Below, in pieces: positions 62,272 to 64,000 of a stretch of DNA of 64,000 bases. This DNA is from Bretschneidera sinensis. Its lineage: Eukaryota; Streptophyta; Magnoliopsida; Brassicales; Akaniaceae. The stretch lies in the NCBI GenBank assembly GCA_023935145.1, contig CM043700.1, positions 144,469,328-144,533,327 on the forward strand, read 5' to 3'. The translations under genes and the position numbers were made by a program. Each line of letters starts with the position of its first letter. Positions within the stretch are counted from its first letter, which is position 1. The notes beneath the pieces are model-generated. The model saw nothing but the letters and a program-made list of their open reading frames with translations. It made no database searches and was not told the origin of the DNA.

Positions 62272-63432
62272 AGCTTGTGTTTTAATTTTTTACCAATTTC
62301 TACACGGCGTCGTTCTCAACTTCTTTCCTTCCAATTCTCAACCGATGTCGTTTTCAGTACCATTTCCATACGGCGACGTTTGCTTCAAAAATCTAATTTC
62401 AAGCATGCTACAAGTCCGCGATATATCGCCAAAAGAAAAAAAAATTACCGAGTACTATATAAAAGAAAACAAAATAGGAAAATGATAACGAGAAAGAGAG
62501 GATAAGAAATAGTAACGAAGGGAGGATACACACACAAACCAAACCCCAAGTCCAAAATATCGCGATAAGTAAAAAACTCCCAAACCTGCAACCTACGTTT
62601 CTCTCTCGGTCGAGAAGACCAATCTCTCTCTTATTCTTCTCTGTAAGTTCCTTATCTCTCGCTATTTCTCATTCTTTTTGCTCCTTAAATTTTTGAACCA
62701 TTTTCATATTTTTTTTGTAAATTTCATATTTAAACACTTTTACGCTTACTATATTTCGTAGCTTTTGATTCTGTTTTTTGATTTGGATTTGGTCTAATAG
62801 CCATGGATTTCTTGTACTAAGCTTCGTAACCGAGAAAATGGAGATAAATGATAGATTTTGTTGGTCTTTCATTCATTCAACAGGTGATATTATGGTCTTA
62901 GCAACCAAACAAAAAAAGGAAAAAGAGAGAAGGGCAGGGTTCTCATGTTGGAGATGCTTGTACAATCTATCATTTTGCTTGTTGAAAATCTAAAATAGAT
63001 GCCCTTATATGGTTTTTTACCTTGTGTATCTAGTGGTTTATAATTGTGATAAGTATACCTTGTCTTGGTTTTCTTCTCTTACAAAGATGCTTGAAAAGTT
63101 TGAATCTTCACAATATTTGAAATTCTTGCCACTGTTTTCTATTGATTACTTCTTGTGTAGGTGTGTGAATGACCAGAAAATATTTATCCATATCACCACT
63201 AAGTTCAAGCTTATTCTGTGATAACAACTGATTGAAATTTGGATACTGTACCCAAAAAAAAACTGGCTGAATACATAATGCGTACAGAATTGAATTTTTT
63301 ATTTATTTTAAAATTGGACTACCCAATGAGAGGTAACCCTTTTCCATCCTTGATGTGAGGGGACTTGATCTCTGGTGTAAATTGTTGTATCCCCTCTGTC
63401 TCTGACAATTTTAGAAGAAGTGAAGGATATAG
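62272..63432. other. Possible leader and introns of the downstream hAT-like gene
   Basis: Around 62520-62642 a pyrimidine-rich leader-like stretch ends in a good donor (CTCT/GTAAGTTC). At 62882 there is an acceptor-like CAACAG/GTGATATTATGG. This could be a 5' UTR intron, but no coding exon with a BED zinc finger is visible, so the link to the sequence at 63433 is speculative. Confidence 0.3.
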
Positions 63433-64000
63433 CTTAGGTTGCTTTTACTACTTTGCCTTCTTGTGAAGACTGCTGAAACTTTGAAGACTGCGTGGTTGGA
63501 AAGGATCAAGTCTGAAGTTAGCATACATTCAAAAGATATTGAGAAAGAGTGGACTACCACATGCTGTACTATCATTGCAGATACATGGACTGACAACAAA
63601 TCTCGAGCTTTGATTAACTTTTTGGTTTCCTCACCCTCCAGAACCTTTTTCCACAAATCTGTTGATGCCTCATCATACTTTAAGAATACAAAATGTGTTG
63701 CTGATTTATTTGATTCTGTTATTCTTGATGTTGGCCCAGAAAACGTTGTCCTAATTATTATGGATAGTAGTTTCAATTATATTGGCATCTCAAACCATGT
63801 CTTGCAGAAATATGGGACCATTTTTGTGTCTCCTTGTGCTTCTCAATGTTTGAATCTAATATTGGAAGAATTCTCCAAGGTAGATTGGGTGAACAGATGC
63901 ATATTACAAGCACAAACTATATCCAAGTTTATATACAATAATGCATCGATGCTTGATCTAATGAAGAAGTTCACAGGGGGACATGATCTGATTAGAACTG
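63433..64000 (+). CDS. hAT-superfamily transposase-like (DUF659) fragment, runs off the right edge
   Basis: An open frame from 63433 to the window end gives the DUF659/hAT core: TTTCCTIIADTWTDNKSRAL, INFLVSSPSRTFFHKSVDAS, ILDVGPENVVLIIMDSS, YGTIFVSPCASQCLNLILEE and DLMKKFTGGHDLIRT. It resembles the plant hAT-derived gene family that includes Arabidopsis At3g22220, proteins related to cut-and-paste transposases of unknown function. Two oddities are visible. The hAT CxxH motif reads CASQ, so the His is lost. Just upstream, the expected sequence (PSCED at 63456-63470) lies in another frame with an in-frame TAG before it, so the N-terminal side is frameshifted or lies in another exon. It may be a decayed transposon or part of a domesticated gene; the C-terminal hAT dimerisation domain is outside the window. 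Confidence 0.7.

Noticed and set aside
62064..62505. Protein-coding frames across the tRNA gene
   Set aside because: They overlap the complete initiator tRNA-Met cloverleaf with polymerase III signals; the translation has no family match.
63411..63776. 121-residue minus frame at the right edge
   Set aside because: It is the antisense shadow of the hAT-like frame on the plus strand, which carries the recognisable motifs.

Overview
This window is nuclear DNA of a flowering plant, almost certainly a eudicot. It is strongly A+T rich, its genes carry GT-AG introns, and the recognisable genes are plant-specific. Retrotransposons and short foldback elements fill most of the space between genes. I could not fix the species. 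Seven real genes are recognisable: PDV1 (+, 3919-6964), a cytokinin-response-factor type AP2/ERF gene (-, 20462-21568), a class VI ubiquitin-conjugating enzyme (-, 43944-46961), a free-standing myosin TH1-domain protein (+, 49980-53695), an LRR receptor pseudokinase like Arabidopsis At4g23740 (-, 55234-57450), an initiator tRNA-Met (+, 62200-62271), and the start of a hAT/DUF659 transposase-like sequence that leaves the right edge (+, from about 63433).

Layout. 1-2.0 kb is a nest of broken LTR retrotransposons, including two 378-bp LTRs of one family in opposite orientation. 3.9-7.0 kb is PDV1, whose single large intron holds transposon remnants. 7-20 kb is gene-poor, with a cluster of foldback (MITE-like) elements, an old Sirevirus-like LTR, homopolymer G/C tracts and small G+C-richer islands. 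20.4-22.3 kb is the CRF gene with a promoter and one upstream ORF. 22.3-33 kb is gene-poor and holds a TRIM element (25726-26319) and a fragment of a related one. 33012-38197 is a complete Ty1-copia element on the minus strand with both LTRs; its polyprotein frame is unbroken by indels but interrupted by five stop codons. 38.2-43.9 kb holds a second Sirevirus-like LTR and other repeats. 43.9-57.5 kb is the gene-dense part (UBC, TH1 protein, receptor pseudokinase). 57.5-62.2 kb is gene-poor, followed by the tRNA and the hAT-like sequence.

The genes do not form a pathway: they are independent loci for plastid division, hormone-response transcription, ubiquitin transfer, probable membrane-lipid binding and receptor-like signalling. 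The one cross-link visible in the DNA is that the primer-binding sites of the LTR elements are complementary, with 1-2 mismatches, to the 3' end of the initiator tRNA-Met encoded at 62200.

I found no clearly new biological system. The observations most worth checking are the stand-alone TH1 protein, the nonsense-only decay of the copia element, the single uORF of the CRF gene, the inverted LTR pair, and a few unexplained short ORFs, hairpins and G+C islands.
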